Translations under genes and position numbers: made by a program
Shown here: positions 26,037 through 35,784 of the stretch, in pieces
How positions within the stretch are numbered: the first letter of the stretch is position 1
Layout of the letters: every line of letters starts with the position of its first letter
The notes under the pieces: model-generated
The model's database searches: none
Seen by the model: only the letters and a program-made list of their open reading frames with translations
What the model was told of the DNA's origin: nothing
From: Ferruginibacter sp.
GTDB lineage: Bacteria; Bacteroidota; Bacteroidia; Chitinophagales; Chitinophagaceae
Length of the DNA stretch: 64,000 bases
Direction of reading: 5' to 3'
Assembly (NCBI GenBank): GCA_016786725.1
Contig: JAEUVU010000019.1
Location: 186,001-250,000, forward strand

Positions 26037-27305
26037 TTACGGATGTTCCAACTGTCCTTCCCATTTACTTACGGCGGCTGTAGCCAAAGCGTTACCTAAT
26101 ACATTAGTCATGGTGCGGCCCATATCGCAAAAAACATCTATCGCAAGAATGAGCGCCACGCCTTCTTCTACCGGCAATTTAAACATGGCGCCTGTTGCCA
26201 GCACTACCACCAAAGATGCTCTTGGCACACCAGCAATACCTTTACTGGTAATTAAAAACACCAGTAGCATAATGATCTGCTGACCCACATCACCGGTTAT
26301 TGCTGTAACGCCAAATGCCTGCGCAATGAACATGCTGGCAAAGGTCATGTACATCATACTTCCATCTAAATTAAAAGAATATCCAAGCGGTAAAACAAAA
26401 CTCACAATTTTATTATTGCAGCCAAACCTCTCCATCTCCTCTACCAATTTAGGATAAACAGCCTCGCTGCTTGCCGTACTAAATGCAATTGACATGGGTG
26501 ATGCAATGCGTCTTACTAATTGTGATAACCTTTTCTTAAAAATTAAATATCCTATGAATAATAACAGCAACCATAAGATGGCAAGGCCTGCATAAAATGA
26601 GCCGATATATTTACCAAATGTTACCAGCACACCTAAACCATTTTTAGCAATCGCCGCAGCCATTGCACCAAACACACCCAGCGGAGCCATATACATTACA
26701 TAGGTAACCATTTTAAGTGAAACATGTGCCAATGAATCCAACGCATTGATAATCGGCTCGCCCTTTTTGCCAACAGCCGTTACTGCAAGACCAAAGAAAA
26801 CTGAGAACACTACCAACTGAAGAATTTCATTTGTAGCCATTGCTTCCACAACACTTTTAGGTACCACATGCTCAACAAATTTAGCCAAAGAAAACCCCTG
26901 AGATTTTTCTACCACATCTTTTACAGCAGATACATCTACATTGCTTGTATTGAAGCCAACACCCGGCTTAAATATACTCACCAATATCAAGCCCAGGCCA
27001 AGCGAAACCAAAGAGGCTGTAATAAACCATAGCATTGCCTTACCTCCTACACGGCCTACTGTTTTCATATCGCCCAGTTTGGCAATGCCCACTACAAGTG
27101 TAGCAAACACAATTGGCGCTATAATCATTTGCACCATGCGTAAAAAGATGGTGGTAAGCAGTTTTATGTTATCCGAAAATGTTTTAATGGTGCCTGCTTC
27201 GTAATTCTCATGCACAATATAGCCTGCCACAATACCAAGTATCATCGCTATGAGTATATATAAAGTAAGCCTGCTTTTTTTTGTTGGCTGATGGGATATT
27301 TCCAT
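26037..27305 (-). CDS. Dicarboxylate/amino acid:cation symporter (DAACS, GltP/DctA-like)
   Basis: The 422-residue inner-membrane symporter has the family motifs: F-S-T-A-S-S-E-A in the first hairpin region (about 275), N-L-D-G-S-M-M-Y near 310 (NMDGT-like), G-I-A-G-V-P-R-A-S in hairpin 2 near 355 and C-D-M-G-R-T-M-T-N-V-L-G-N at about 390. It moves glutamate, aspartate or C4-dicarboxylates with H+ or Na+. DctA and GltP cannot be separated by eye. It leads a minus-strand run: symporter, DedA, MFS, GT9. The APC gene is divergent. Confidence 0.92.
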   Translation of the reverse strand: MEISHQPTKKSRLTLYILIAMILGIVAGYIVHENYEAGTIKTFSDNIKLLTTIFLRMVQMIIAPIVFATLVVGIAKLGDMKTVGRVGGKAMLWFITASLVSLGLGLILVSIFKPGVGFNTSNVDVSAVKDVVEKSQGFSLAKFVEHVVPKSVVEAMATNEILQLVVFSVFFGLAVTAVGKKGEPIINALDSLAHVSLKMVTYVMYMAPLGVFGAMAAAIAKNGLGVLVTFGKYIGSFYAGLAILWLLLLFIGYLIFKKRLSQLVRRIASPMSIAFSTASSEAVYPKLVEEMERFGCNNKIVSFVLPLGYSFNLDGSMMYMTFASMFIAQAFGVTAITGDVGQQIIMLLVFLITSKGIAGVPRASLVVVLATGAMFKLPVEEGVALILAIDVFCDMGRTMTNVLGNALATAAVSKWEGQLEHP

Positions 27306-27442
27306 ATTTAGCTATTAATTATGCAATATAATATTAAAAAGCTGTTATAAACTAATGCCCAATAAAAAGTATTAATGGTTGCTCATTTAAAAATTTATTG
27401 CTTATTTTTCAGTTTATTACGTTAAACAAAAACCAAACTGAC

Positions 27443-28930
27443 ATGAGTTTATTTAAAAAGAAATCAATTGCTTCGTTAATGGCGGATGCAGGAGATTCTG
27501 AAAAAGGATTAAAGCGTTCGCTTAGCGCCGGGTCACTTGTTGCGCTTGGCATTGGCGCTATTATTGGCGCAGGGCTTTTTGTAAGAACTGCAGCGGCGGC
27601 AGCTCAAAATGCCGGTCCTTCTGTTACATTGGGATTTATTGTAGCTGCTATCGGTTGTGCATTGGCGGGTTTATGCTATGCAGAACTTTCTTCTTCCATT
27701 CCTATTTCGGGTAGTGCATACACTTATACTTATGCTACCATGGGCGAACTGCTTGCCTGGGTAATCGGATGGGATCTTGTGCTGGAATATGCCGTGGGTG
27801 CAGCAACAGTAGGTATAGCCTGGAGTGAATACCTAAACAACTTATTGGTTAATGTTTTGCATACCGGCCCCATACCATATGAATGGTGCCACTCGCCTTT
27901 TGAACATTCAATACCTGATGCCGCAGGTGTGGTACAACATGGTATAATAAATTTACCGGCACTTGGCATAGTTGCGTTATTAACTTTGCTATTAATTAAA
28001 GGAACACAGGAGTCTGCTTTTGTAAACGGCCTTATTGTAATTACAAAAGTTGCCATTGTAATTCTGATCATCGTTCTGGGCTGGGGTTTTATTAATCCTG
28101 CAAACCACGATCCTTATATTCCGCCGGCAGCAACTTATACCGACCACCAGGGCATTGATCATAGTTATGGTGGCATTATGGGAATACTCGGGGCAGCCGG
28201 TGTGGTATTTTTTGCATTCATTGGTTTTGATGCAGTTAGTACGGCAGCACAGGAAACGAAAAACCCTAAAAAAGCAATGCCCATCGGTATTTTAGGATCG
28301 CTTGCTATCTGCACAATATTATATATTCTTTTTGCCCACGTATTAACCGGTTTGGCTCCTGTTGATTTCTTCAGAACAACCGGCAAAGAAGCTTCTGTGG
28401 TAGTAGCTATCCAGCAATTTATGCCGGGATATGAATGGCTGGGTAAATTGGTGACTGTAGCCATTCTTGCAGGTTTCAGTTCTGTAATACTTGTTATGCT
28501 GTTAGGGCAAAGCCGTGTGTTTTATTCTATGAGTAAGGATGGTTTGTTACCAGCAGTATTCAGTGCTGTTCATCCAAAATTTAAAACACCTTATAAAGCA
28601 AACCTCATCATCCTTTCCATAGTTGGTTTGTTTGCAGCATTTGTGCCAGGTGATATTGTAGGTGATATGACAAGCATAGGAACCCTGTTTGCATTTATAC
28701 TTGTTTGCGCTGCAGTAATTATTTTAAGAAAAACAGATCCTGATCTGCCACGCCAGTTTAAAACGCCTTTGGTGCCTATAGTACCAATACTGGGCATCAT
28801 TGTTTGTGCCGCCATGATATTTGGATTGGGATGGACAAACTGGTTACGGTTGTTTGGATGGCTGGCTGTTGGATTCCTGATCTATTTCGGATACAGCAAA
28901 AAAAACAGTAAGCTTAACAATCCCAAATAA
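27443..28930 (+). CDS. APC-family amino acid permease (cationic amino acid type)
   Basis: The 495-residue protein (ATG at 27443, since the upstream 15 codons are unlikely leader) has a basic N-terminus, then G-I-G-A-I-I-G-A-G-L-F-V in segment 1, the hallmark of the APC superfamily. It also has F-F-A-F-I-G-F-D-A-V-S-T-A-A-Q-E near residue 255, typical of the CAT/YfnA subgroup, and twelve or more segments. It imports an amino acid by H+ symport or exchange. It is monocistronic with a 20-bp palindromic terminator after it. Confidence 0.9.
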   Translation: MSLFKKKSIASLMADAGDSEKGLKRSLSAGSLVALGIGAIIGAGLFVRTAAAAAQNAGPSVTLGFIVAAIGCALAGLCYAELSSSIPISGSAYTYTYATMGELLAWVIGWDLVLEYAVGAATVGIAWSEYLNNLLVNVLHTGPIPYEWCHSPFEHSIPDAAGVVQHGIINLPALGIVALLTLLLIKGTQESAFVNGLIVITKVAIVILIIVLGWGFINPANHDPYIPPAATYTDHQGIDHSYGGIMGILGAAGVVFFAFIGFDAVSTAAQETKNPKKAMPIGILGSLAICTILYILFAHVLTGLAPVDFFRTTGKEASVVVAIQQFMPGYEWLGKLVTVAILAGFSSVILVMLLGQSRVFYSMSKDGLLPAVFSAVHPKFKTPYKANLIILSIVGLFAAFVPGDIVGDMTSIGTLFAFILVCAAVIILRKTDPDLPRQFKTPLVPIVPILGIIVCAAMIFGLGWTNWLRLFGWLAVGFLIYFGYSKKNSKLNNPK

Positions 28931-28947
28931 AAATATAATTGTTAATT

Positions 28948-28988
28948 AAAGTAAAGAAGCCCTGAAAATTTCAGGGCTTCTTTACTTT
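28948..28988. terminator. Long perfect palindromic terminator after the amino acid permease
   Basis: Arms at 28948-28967 and 28969-28988 are perfectly complementary over 20 bp with one base at the centre; the core is GAAGCCCTGAAA and its complement. It is followed by TTTAC-type T-rich sequence on both strands, so it may stop transcription from either side. Confidence 0.8.
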
Positions 28989-29083
28989 AACCTGGCAGGA
29001 AAATAGTTTTAGGTTTATTCTTACATTTTTATGCACCCCGTTTTAAATGTTGTTTGCATTTTTGCCGGTTATCTGATATCCAT

Positions 29084-29112
29084 AAAAAAACGTTACAAAA
29101 AATATTGTAACG
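29084..29112 (-). terminator. Rho-independent terminator of the cytochrome-like lipoprotein gene
   Basis: On the minus strand CGTTACAA, loop TATTTT, TTGTAACG forms a perfect 8-bp stem followed by seven T. It lies 31-59 bases after the stop at 29143. Confidence 0.85.
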
Positions 29113-29142
29113 CATAAAAACTGTTAATTGTACAGAAATACT

Positions 29143-30537
29143 TTACTTACTTTTTTTCATTGAACGCACTAACGCTGCTGCACGTGCATGGCCCGGTATA
29201 AAACTAAAGTCAGATGGTTTGCCCACAGCATCTTTGGCAAACTTATGACAGGTCATGGTGCAGGAAGATGGCTGTATAAATGTTTCCAGTGTTATATTGG
29301 TAAGATTGGTTGGTGCCGGCACCGTATCAAAAGGCGGGGCATCCAGTACCACCGACCATTGCGAACCAATAAGCCTGTAATTGGCAAAAACTGAACCTGC
29401 ATCTGCCAAGGCCTTTTGCCATTTGCGGTTAACAGCATCGGTAGGGCCATACACTGTATCCACCGATACTGCCTGTGTTCCATAAAGACTATTGGTTGCA
29501 TACAATTTAGCATAGGGTTTGTTTGGCTGCCATAAATATTTATTGCCTGCAGATGCTGTTGGAGGTGTATTATAGGCACATCCTGTACAGGCAGGATTAA
29601 AAAATGAAAAATTATTTCCTGCACTTTTTGCAACTGCCTGCTGCGGCGCATCATCTATATGCTCAAATGTTGTCCATACCCAAAAAGGAAAAAGCTCTGT
29701 TTTATGCAGGATATGCATCCCAACCAGGCCAACCAGTTCTTTTAAATACAAAGCTTTGCCATTGGCACTTTCAGTGGCCGGTATATAAATAACAGCCATT
29801 CTTTTATAAAATTTGCTGGTATCATCTTTACCAGGCTCCAGTATTTTCCAGCTTGCCTTTATTTCTATGGCGCCCACGGGCCCTTTCACAGAGCCTGAAG
29901 GAAATTTAATGGTTTTCCCTTTTTGACCTTCAATAGTAGTAAGGCTGTCATTTACTAAATAATCCACTTCATCTTTATTAAGATGCACTTCAAAAAGCGC
30001 AAAATTCAGGTTCTTGTCAATCAGTGGCTGGCCGGTTGCCTGTTTGATGCTGGCAGGTAAATTGCTTACAGATGCCAGTTCATTCGTTAGTTTGGTGAAT
30101 GTATAAAAACCTTTCAGGCCAGGTTCTGCACGGTACATGCCACTAAAAGGCAGTAAATGTTCGTTGGTATTAAAAACCTCTGAGGGTTGCTTATAATATT
30201 CCCATACCCTTGGAGAACTTATGTTGGAAGTAATAGAACCCTGTGAAGGCGATCCGTCAGGATTGGCAGGCCAGTTAAGCGCAATAAAAGACTGCCATGA
30301 AAAAATATCGAAGCATGGCTGCGTTGTAGGTGAAAGCCCCTGGTATCCGTTTGGCAGGCTTACATCCACCTCATGCGGCACGTTGGATGAAAAAATTACT
30401 GGTGCATCCAGGTTGCACGGAGTTTTTGGGGGCGTTTCTGTAACATCACCGGACTTTTTTTCGTCATGGTTATTACATGCAGTAAAGAACACAAAAAGCA
30501 GCACTGGCAGCCATTTGCAGGTTGATATTGATTTCAT
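29143..30537 (-). CDS. Cytochrome c-like lipoprotein with a C-x3-C-H motif
   Basis: The 464-residue protein has a lipoprotein signal (F-T-A-C-N-N, Cys21). It resembles a family of large secreted proteins sharing S-W-Q-S-F-I-A-L-N-W-P (about 80), G-L-V-G-M-H-I-L-H-K-T near 270, W-V-W-T-T-F-E-H near 286 and A-N-Y-R-L-I-G-S-Q-W near 390, which I recall as carrying a C-x2-C-H heme site near the C-terminus. Here that segment is S-S-C-T-M-T-C-H-K, three residues between the cysteines. A TATCTTG box lies 17 nt upstream of the ATG (30555-30564), and a terminator follows. Confidence 0.65.
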   Translation of the reverse strand: MKSISTCKWLPVLLFVFFTACNNHDEKKSGDVTETPPKTPCNLDAPVIFSSNVPHEVDVSLPNGYQGLSPTTQPCFDIFSWQSFIALNWPANPDGSPSQGSITSNISSPRVWEYYKQPSEVFNTNEHLLPFSGMYRAEPGLKGFYTFTKLTNELASVSNLPASIKQATGQPLIDKNLNFALFEVHLNKDEVDYLVNDSLTTIEGQKGKTIKFPSGSVKGPVGAIEIKASWKILEPGKDDTSKFYKRMAVIYIPATESANGKALYLKELVGLVGMHILHKTELFPFWVWTTFEHIDDAPQQAVAKSAGNNFSFFNPACTGCAYNTPPTASAGNKYLWQPNKPYAKLYATNSLYGTQAVSVDTVYGPTDAVNRKWQKALADAGSVFANYRLIGSQWSVVLDAPPFDTVPAPTNLTNITLETFIQPSSCTMTCHKFAKDAVGKPSDFSFIPGHARAAALVRSMKKSK

Positions 30538-30697
30538 GTCAGTTGGTTTTCAAACAAGATAAAAAAATAATTTATTTATTTATAATATAAATTCAGTTAA
30601 TTTTTGAGAAATACAATGGTGAATAGATAACATTCTTTTGACCGTTAATTCTTATTTAACAAAGCCATGTATATCTTTAATACTTCATCATCATTTT

Positions 30698-31771
30698 ATG
30701 AGATTGATCAATAACTGTTATACTCATATTTTATCTCTCTTACTTACAGTCAGCAACTGTTTATCAGCACAAAATAATTGCCTATACAAAGACCCTGTAT
30801 TTACATTGACCTTTGGAACTGTTGCAAAAGATGGTGTACCACTTTTCTATAATTTAAAGAATTACACTAAGTCAAAAAGTTCCTGTCCGGATGACGGCCA
30901 GTATAGTTTTGCAACTGCCGTCAGTAATTGCTTTGAAGGCAAGTGGCACCATCTTGCTGAAGATCATACACCAGGCGATGTGAATGGAATGATGATGCTC
31001 GTAAATGCTTCAAAAAAGCCCGGTGATTTTTTTGATATGACCATTACCGGGCTTAAACCCGGTGGCAAATACCGTTTTTCAGGATGGTTTGCCAATATTT
31101 GTAAATACGCCAGCGGTTGTGCACCCATGCCTCCGGTAATTGAAATAGAAATATATGCAGACAAAAAAAAGATAGGCATCATTGCAACTGGCGAGATCAA
31201 ACTGACCAATTTAACTGAATGGAAAAATTATACCGGGGAGTTTGTAATGGCATCAAATACAGATATCATTTCGCTTCAGATGAAAAACCTTGCACCCGGC
31301 GGCTGCGGTAATGATTTTGCTATGGATGATATTGAAATAAATCTCTGTTCTCTACCGATAACTCAATCTGAAAATAAAACAACAAAACCGGTTGAACAAA
31401 ATTTTTCAATGCCTGTACCCAGCGTAATTGAAAAAAGGGCCAATCCCGTCATCAAACAAATAACCACAGAAGAAGCCGAGGTAACTGTTGAATTATATGA
31501 TAATGGTGAGATTGATGGCGATACCGTAAGTATTTATCACAATAATGAACTGGTTGTAAATCGTGCCGGCATATCTACCAAACCGGTAACAGTAAAATTG
31601 AAAGTAGATAAAGCCAATCCTCATCATGAACTGGTTATGGTTGCTGATAACCTTGGAAGGATACCTCCCAATACTTCGCTGATGGTAGTTACAGCCGGTA
31701 AAAAACGATACGAGGTTTTTATTTCTGCCTCTGACCAAAAGAATGCGAAGGTTTTGATAGACGTGCAATAA
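30698..31771 (+). CDS. Secreted protein: carbohydrate-binding-like N-terminus plus a recurrent C-terminal domain
   Basis: The 357-residue protein (ATG at 30698, the first start followed directly by a signal peptide ending L-S-A-Q) has an N-terminal domain with I-T-G-L-K-P-G-G-K-Y-R-F-S-G-W and a late F-A-M-D-D-I-E, as in jelly-roll sugar-binding or DUF642-like modules. A linker precedes the C-terminal domain (about 265-357): Y-D-N-G-E-I-D-G-D-T-V-S-I, then A-D-N-L-G-R-I-P-P-N-T and T-A-G-K-K-R-Y-E. The same pattern recurs in the gene at 54358. I cannot give a function. Its stop lies four bases from the convergent GH92 stop. Confidence 0.75.
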   Translation: MRLINNCYTHILSLLLTVSNCLSAQNNCLYKDPVFTLTFGTVAKDGVPLFYNLKNYTKSKSSCPDDGQYSFATAVSNCFEGKWHHLAEDHTPGDVNGMMMLVNASKKPGDFFDMTITGLKPGGKYRFSGWFANICKYASGCAPMPPVIEIEIYADKKKIGIIATGEIKLTNLTEWKNYTGEFVMASNTDIISLQMKNLAPGGCGNDFAMDDIEINLCSLPITQSENKTTKPVEQNFSMPVPSVIEKRANPVIKQITTEEAEVTVELYDNGEIDGDTVSIYHNNELVVNRAGISTKPVTVKLKVDKANPHHELVMVADNLGRIPPNTSLMVVTAGKKRYEVFISASDQKNAKVLIDVQ

Positions 31772-31775
31772 TGAT

Positions 31776-34694
31776 TTACTTAATCATGATCTCATCCACA
31801 AAAATATGTGTATCGCCGCCTGCCCCTTCATGCCAGGCCGGTAACTTACCATACTGCAACGCTTTTACACGAATATATCTTGCAGGAACAGGTTCAAAGT
31901 TTGCTTCCACATTTTTTAATTGTGCTTTCAGATCTTCAACAGGTAAAAAATTTTCGCCAACATACACCTGCCTGTAGGTTTTATTATCAGCCGACACTTC
32001 AACAATAATTTGCTTTGGCAAAACGATCCATGCTCTTGTATCCTGCAACAGGCCAATGTTTACCTTAGAAACTACAGTTGTTTTCTGAAGATCAATAACT
32101 GCATCTACATCAGTTTTTTGATAACCCTGCCAGTTGCCTTTTCGCCAGTCAACTTCTCCTCTTATATCATCTATCAATCCATTGGCTCCACCCCCATCAT
32201 ACTGCTGTTCGTAAGCGGTGTTCAGTTTAATGGTCCAGTTATGCAATGCTTTTTTGTAAGATGCAGTTGTTACAAAACTGGTTTGGCCTTTGGCATTTAC
32301 TGAAACAGCTTTAATAGTAACTGATTTATTGACTTTGATGGGAGCCATATACTTTTTAGAAGCCTTTGTTGGAGCAGAACCATCCAGGGTATAATAATAA
32401 TCCAACCCTTTTTGTGCCGAACTAATTTTAACGGTCTTGCTATCTTTAAAAGAAATGGGGCCGCCATCAATTACCGGGTTCAACACAATTTTATGATCAG
32501 TAATGGCAGTTGATGGAAAATCAACTGCACCAAAAGAGGAAGCTGTGTTACCCATAGTAAATTGTAAAATCCCCCCTTTTTCTATATCAAAATGCGAAAG
32601 GTACGATCTGGTATGCAGCAAATCATTCAGTTTTGCAGACTGGATATAATAATTTTCATCACTCACACCATTTGCCTTAATGGTAAATGTTTTCCCATTC
32701 TCCAGGTTAATGGTTGCAGAAGAAAATAGTGGCGTACCAATAATATAATCTGTTGTACCAGGTGTAACGGGGTAAAAACCCAATGCACTCAGTACATACC
32801 AGGCGCTCATCTGCCCACAGTCTTCATTACCTTCCAATCCATCAGGCGTATCACGGTACATTTCTTTCATAATCCGGTGTATCATCACCTGCGTTTTATG
32901 TGGGGCTCCTGTAAAATTGTAGAGGTAAGCTATGTGGTGGCTTGGCTCGTTGCCATGTGCATATTGTCCTATCAAACCGGTAATATCACTTTGCTCCCTG
33001 CCGGTGGTTTTAGAGTTTTCTGTAAACAACTGATCAAGCTTTTGCTCCATCTTTTTTTTGCCACCTATCATTTCCTGGTAACCATTAATATCCTGTGGTG
33101 TATAAAAAGAATATTGCCAGCTATTGGCTTCCGTAAAATTGTTGTTCACTTCACGTGGATCGAAAGGGCTGAGCCAGTTACCGTTTTTGCGTGGCCTCAT
33201 AAATCCAGTTTGCAGGTCAAGAATATTTTTATATGCCTGTGCTCTTTTTATATAATTGTTGTAATCAGATTCACTACCCATTTTTTTTGCAAACCCGGCA
33301 ATGCACCAGTCGTCATAAGCATATTCCAAAGTTTTACTTACGTTCTCGTGTTCATCATCTACTTCTAAAAATCCATGATCCATCAACGCAGGCAACCCCA
33401 GGTGATTCCAGGTAGCGCTTTTCTTCATAGCTTCCAGCGCCAGCTTTGTATCAAACTGGTTGATGCCTTTCATATAAGCATCAACCATCACCGGTACACT
33501 GTGATATCCAATCATGCAATCTGTTTCGCAACTGCTCAGTTCCCAAACCGGTAAACGCCCGCCCTGTTTGTATTGTGTTAAGAATGTTTTTATATAATCC
33601 AGCGTGCGTTTTTTATCAATGATGGTGTACAATGGATGAGCGCCACGGTATGTATCCCACAGTGAAAAAACGGAATAGTTCGTAAAGCCGGTGGCCATAT
33701 GTATCTGGTTATCCCTGCCCCGGTACCTTCCGTCAACATCCTGGTTAATATTAGGCACAATGGCGGTATGGTACAAAGCGGTATAAAAAGTACGCAGTTG
33801 TTTTACGTCATCACTGTTCACTTCTATTCTTCCCAGTTCTGCATTCCATACGCTCTCGGCATCCAGTTTTGTTTTTTCAAAATCCCACCCGGGCAGTTCT
33901 TTGGCAAGATTGTTCTGTGCGCCTTCAATGCTTACTGCCGATAAAGCCACTTTAGCCATAACTTCTTTTTCATCAAACTGAAAAAATGCTTTTAGGTTTT
34001 TTGAATTATCTATCCCCGAAGTTCCGGATGATAATAAGGTATCGTTATTCCAGAAACCGGCTTTACCGAATGGCCTGGAAAACTCGATAACAAAATAAAC
34101 ATACTGGTTATTGGCCCAGGCCTTGCTGCGCCTGAGGCCGGCTATGGTTCGCAGGTTAATAATTTTAAGGGATGATTCGATCACTTCATCCCTGTGTTTA
34201 AGATCAATAATTACACTATTGTTTTGAGAACCGGCAAATGTGTACCGGTGAAAACCTACCCTTGTTGTAGCTGTCAGTTCTGCCAGTATATTATTATCCT
34301 CCAGCCTTACTGAATAAAAACCAGCTGATGCCTTTTCGTTGGCGTGAGAAAATAAAGAGCCGTATATTTTATTATCCGGCGAGGGTTTTTCACTCATTGG
34401 CATCAACAGTATATCTCCGTAATCACTAACCCCGGTACCGCTTAAATGGGTGTGGCTAAACCCGTAAATAAAATTATCCGAATAATGATAACCACCACAA
34501 CCATCCCAGCCATCTAATCTTGTATCCGGGCTTAACTGCACCATGCCATGGGGCAGGGTTGCTCCCGGGTATGTGTGCCCATGCCCGCCTGTACCTATAA
34601 ATGGATCTACATATTGGGCAGGTTTTTTTTGAGCTGAAAGATTGAAAGAAGCGATGAGGGAAAAAAGTAAAAAAAGCTGCCTTTTATTTTTCAT
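31776..34694 (-). CDS. GH92 alpha-1,2-mannosidase with chitobiase-like and F5/8 type C modules
   Basis: The roughly 972-residue exported enzyme (signal ending N-L-S-A-Q) has the GH92 openings Y-V-D-P-F-I-G-T-G-G-H-G-H-T-Y-P-G-A and P-H-G-M-V-Q-L-S-P-D, plus G-F-S-H-T-H-L-S-G-T-G, then G-N-E-D-C-G-Q-M-S-A-W near residue 640. These are Ca-dependent exo-mannosidases that trim mannans. The C-terminal part holds a chitobiase/beta-hexosaminidase-type beta domain (Y-T-L-D-G-S-A-P-T) and an F5/8 type C domain ending in I-F-V-D-E-I-M. A TATCTTG box lies 15 nt upstream (34710-34719). It is a lone gene without SusC/SusD neighbours. Confidence 0.93.
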   Translation of the reverse strand: MKNKRQLFLLFSLIASFNLSAQKKPAQYVDPFIGTGGHGHTYPGATLPHGMVQLSPDTRLDGWDGCGGYHYSDNFIYGFSHTHLSGTGVSDYGDILLMPMSEKPSPDNKIYGSLFSHANEKASAGFYSVRLEDNNILAELTATTRVGFHRYTFAGSQNNSVIIDLKHRDEVIESSLKIINLRTIAGLRRSKAWANNQYVYFVIEFSRPFGKAGFWNNDTLLSSGTSGIDNSKNLKAFFQFDEKEVMAKVALSAVSIEGAQNNLAKELPGWDFEKTKLDAESVWNAELGRIEVNSDDVKQLRTFYTALYHTAIVPNINQDVDGRYRGRDNQIHMATGFTNYSVFSLWDTYRGAHPLYTIIDKKRTLDYIKTFLTQYKQGGRLPVWELSSCETDCMIGYHSVPVMVDAYMKGINQFDTKLALEAMKKSATWNHLGLPALMDHGFLEVDDEHENVSKTLEYAYDDWCIAGFAKKMGSESDYNNYIKRAQAYKNILDLQTGFMRPRKNGNWLSPFDPREVNNNFTEANSWQYSFYTPQDINGYQEMIGGKKKMEQKLDQLFTENSKTTGREQSDITGLIGQYAHGNEPSHHIAYLYNFTGAPHKTQVMIHRIMKEMYRDTPDGLEGNEDCGQMSAWYVLSALGFYPVTPGTTDYIIGTPLFSSATINLENGKTFTIKANGVSDENYYIQSAKLNDLLHTRSYLSHFDIEKGGILQFTMGNTASSFGAVDFPSTAITDHKIVLNPVIDGGPISFKDSKTVKISSAQKGLDYYYTLDGSAPTKASKKYMAPIKVNKSVTIKAVSVNAKGQTSFVTTASYKKALHNWTIKLNTAYEQQYDGGGANGLIDDIRGEVDWRKGNWQGYQKTDVDAVIDLQKTTVVSKVNIGLLQDTRAWIVLPKQIIVEVSADNKTYRQVYVGENFLPVEDLKAQLKNVEANFEPVPARYIRVKALQYGKLPAWHEGAGGDTHIFVDEIMIK

Positions 34695-34740
34695 GCATAT
34701 GGTTTTGCACAAGATAAAACTTTATGAAAAACCATCCATA

Positions 34741-34767
34741 ATAAAAAAGCCCCCGTATGGAGGCTTT
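34741..34767 (-). terminator. Rho-independent terminator of ssb
   Basis: On the minus strand AAAGCCTCC, loop ATAC, GGGGGCTTT pair with one mismatch and are followed by a T run. It lies just beyond the ssb stop and ahead of GH92. Confidence 0.8.
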
Positions 34768-34787
34768 GATTTTTTGCTTATTTTTTT

Positions 34788-35219
34788 CTAAAACGGAAGA
34801 TCGTCAACAGGGGCTGATGATTGTACAGGCTCTGTTTTCACAACAGGTGTATTGCTATAACCCGTGTTGGTAACATTACCGGTGCTTGCTCCCTGGTTAT
34901 CCTTATTACCGCCGAGCAACTGGATATTTTGTACACGCATGCGTAATGTTGCTGCAGCCTGCCCTTCTTTATTGGTATATGGGTCTGCTTCCGGCGAACC
35001 TTCGGCATAAACCATCATACCTTTTACCAGGTAAGGGGCAATAGCAGTGCGGTCTGTCCAGTAAGCACATTCAACCCAGGTAGTTCTTTCTTTCTGGTTA
35101 CCTTGAGCATCTTTAAAACGTTCTGTGTGTGCTACGCTGAAGTTGATAACGTTTTTACCGTTGATCTCTTTTACAATGCAATCTTTACCAAGATTACCAA
35201 TGATCTGAAGTTTAATCAT
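34788..35219 (-). CDS. ssb: Single-stranded DNA-binding protein
   Basis: The 143-residue SSB has an OB fold with I-G-N-L-G-K-D at 7-13, T-T-W-V-E-C-A-Y-W at about 46-54 and G-S-P-E-A-D near 72. After a Gly/Asn/Thr-rich linker it ends in the acidic tip D-D-L-P-F, which docks partner repair proteins. Normal size and motifs. TATCTTTG at 35275-35282 gives it a likely promoter of its own. It follows the DinB-like and XRE-S24 genes on the same strand, so read-through from the repressor promoter is possible. Confidence 0.95.
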   Translation of the reverse strand: MIKLQIIGNLGKDCIVKEINGKNVINFSVAHTERFKDAQGNQKERTTWVECAYWTDRTAIAPYLVKGMMVYAEGSPEADPYTNKEGQAAATLRMRVQNIQLLGGNKDNQGASTGNVTNTGYSNTPVVKTEPVQSSAPVDDLPF

Positions 35220-35274
35220 AACTGTGTTTTTTAATTATTAATCGGTGTATCTGTTTGCTGTTTTAGTTATGTAT

Positions 35275-35282
35275 CAAAGATA
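35275..35282 (-). promoter_or_regulatory. -7 box (TATCTTTG) upstream of ssb
   Basis: TATCTTTG matches TAnnTTTG on the minus strand, 55 nt before the ssb ATG. The -33 region falls inside the end of the DinB-like gene and has no clear TTTG, so support is partial. Confidence 0.5.
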
Positions 35283-35286
35283 GAGG

Positions 35287-35757
35287 CTAATCCCATATTG
35301 CTGCCCTGGGTGCATTCAATGTGCGTAAATAGTGCAGTAACTGACCGGTATGCACCGCCTCATGATAAGCCATGCGTTGCAGGTAATCACCCAGTTTACG
35401 ATGCTGATTTTTTTCCTTCCGGGTTATATATACTTCATCCAGTTCTTTTTGGGTAAGTCCATATACCATTTTTAAAAATTTCTCCCGGTATGGCTGTGCA
35501 TTTTTCAATTCATCATCAACCGTTGTAAAAGGGTTACCCGTTAAGGGACTTTCAAAATTGGCCAAAGCTCCACGATGTAAAATTATCTGGTGATAAATAT
35601 TTTCTGATTCCAGCACATGGCGGATCATTTCAAAGCCACTCATCGCCCCGGGATCGGGCCTCCAGTATAAATTTTCTTCGGCTATGCTTTTCCAGACTTT
35701 AATACTCCTGCGCCTTACTTCTTCAAAGTTCAGTATCAATAATTCTTTTGCGCTCAT
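35287..35757 (-). CDS. DinB-family protein (four-helix metal-binding fold)
   Basis: The 156-residue protein (ATG at 35757 after A-G-G-A-A; an upstream TTG overlapping the repressor stop is possible) has the DinB/YfiT-like pattern: H-V-L-E-S-E-N near 55-61 and a second metal site H-E-A-V-H-T-G-Q at about 130-137. These are metal-dependent thiol transferases or hydrolases, unrelated to the DinB DNA polymerase. It starts close behind the XRE-S24 gene, so it is probably transcribed with it. Substrate is unknown. Confidence 0.82.
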   Translation of the reverse strand: MSAKELLILNFEEVRRRSIKVWKSIAEENLYWRPDPGAMSGFEMIRHVLESENIYHQIILHRGALANFESPLTGNPFTTVDDELKNAQPYREKFLKMVYGLTQKELDEVYITRKEKNQHRKLGDYLQRMAYHEAVHTGQLLHYLRTLNAPRAAIWD

Positions 35758-35784
35758 TTCCTGCCTGCTGTTTTCCCTCGTCAA

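Noticed and set aside
32877..33368. 163-codon frame on the plus strand inside GH92
   Set aside because: GH92 is clearly coding on the minus strand here with catalytic motifs; the opposite frame is a shadow.
35287..35757. DinB as the DNA polymerase IV
   Set aside because: The protein has the four-helix DinB/YfiT metal-site pattern, not polymerase motifs; the shared name is historical.
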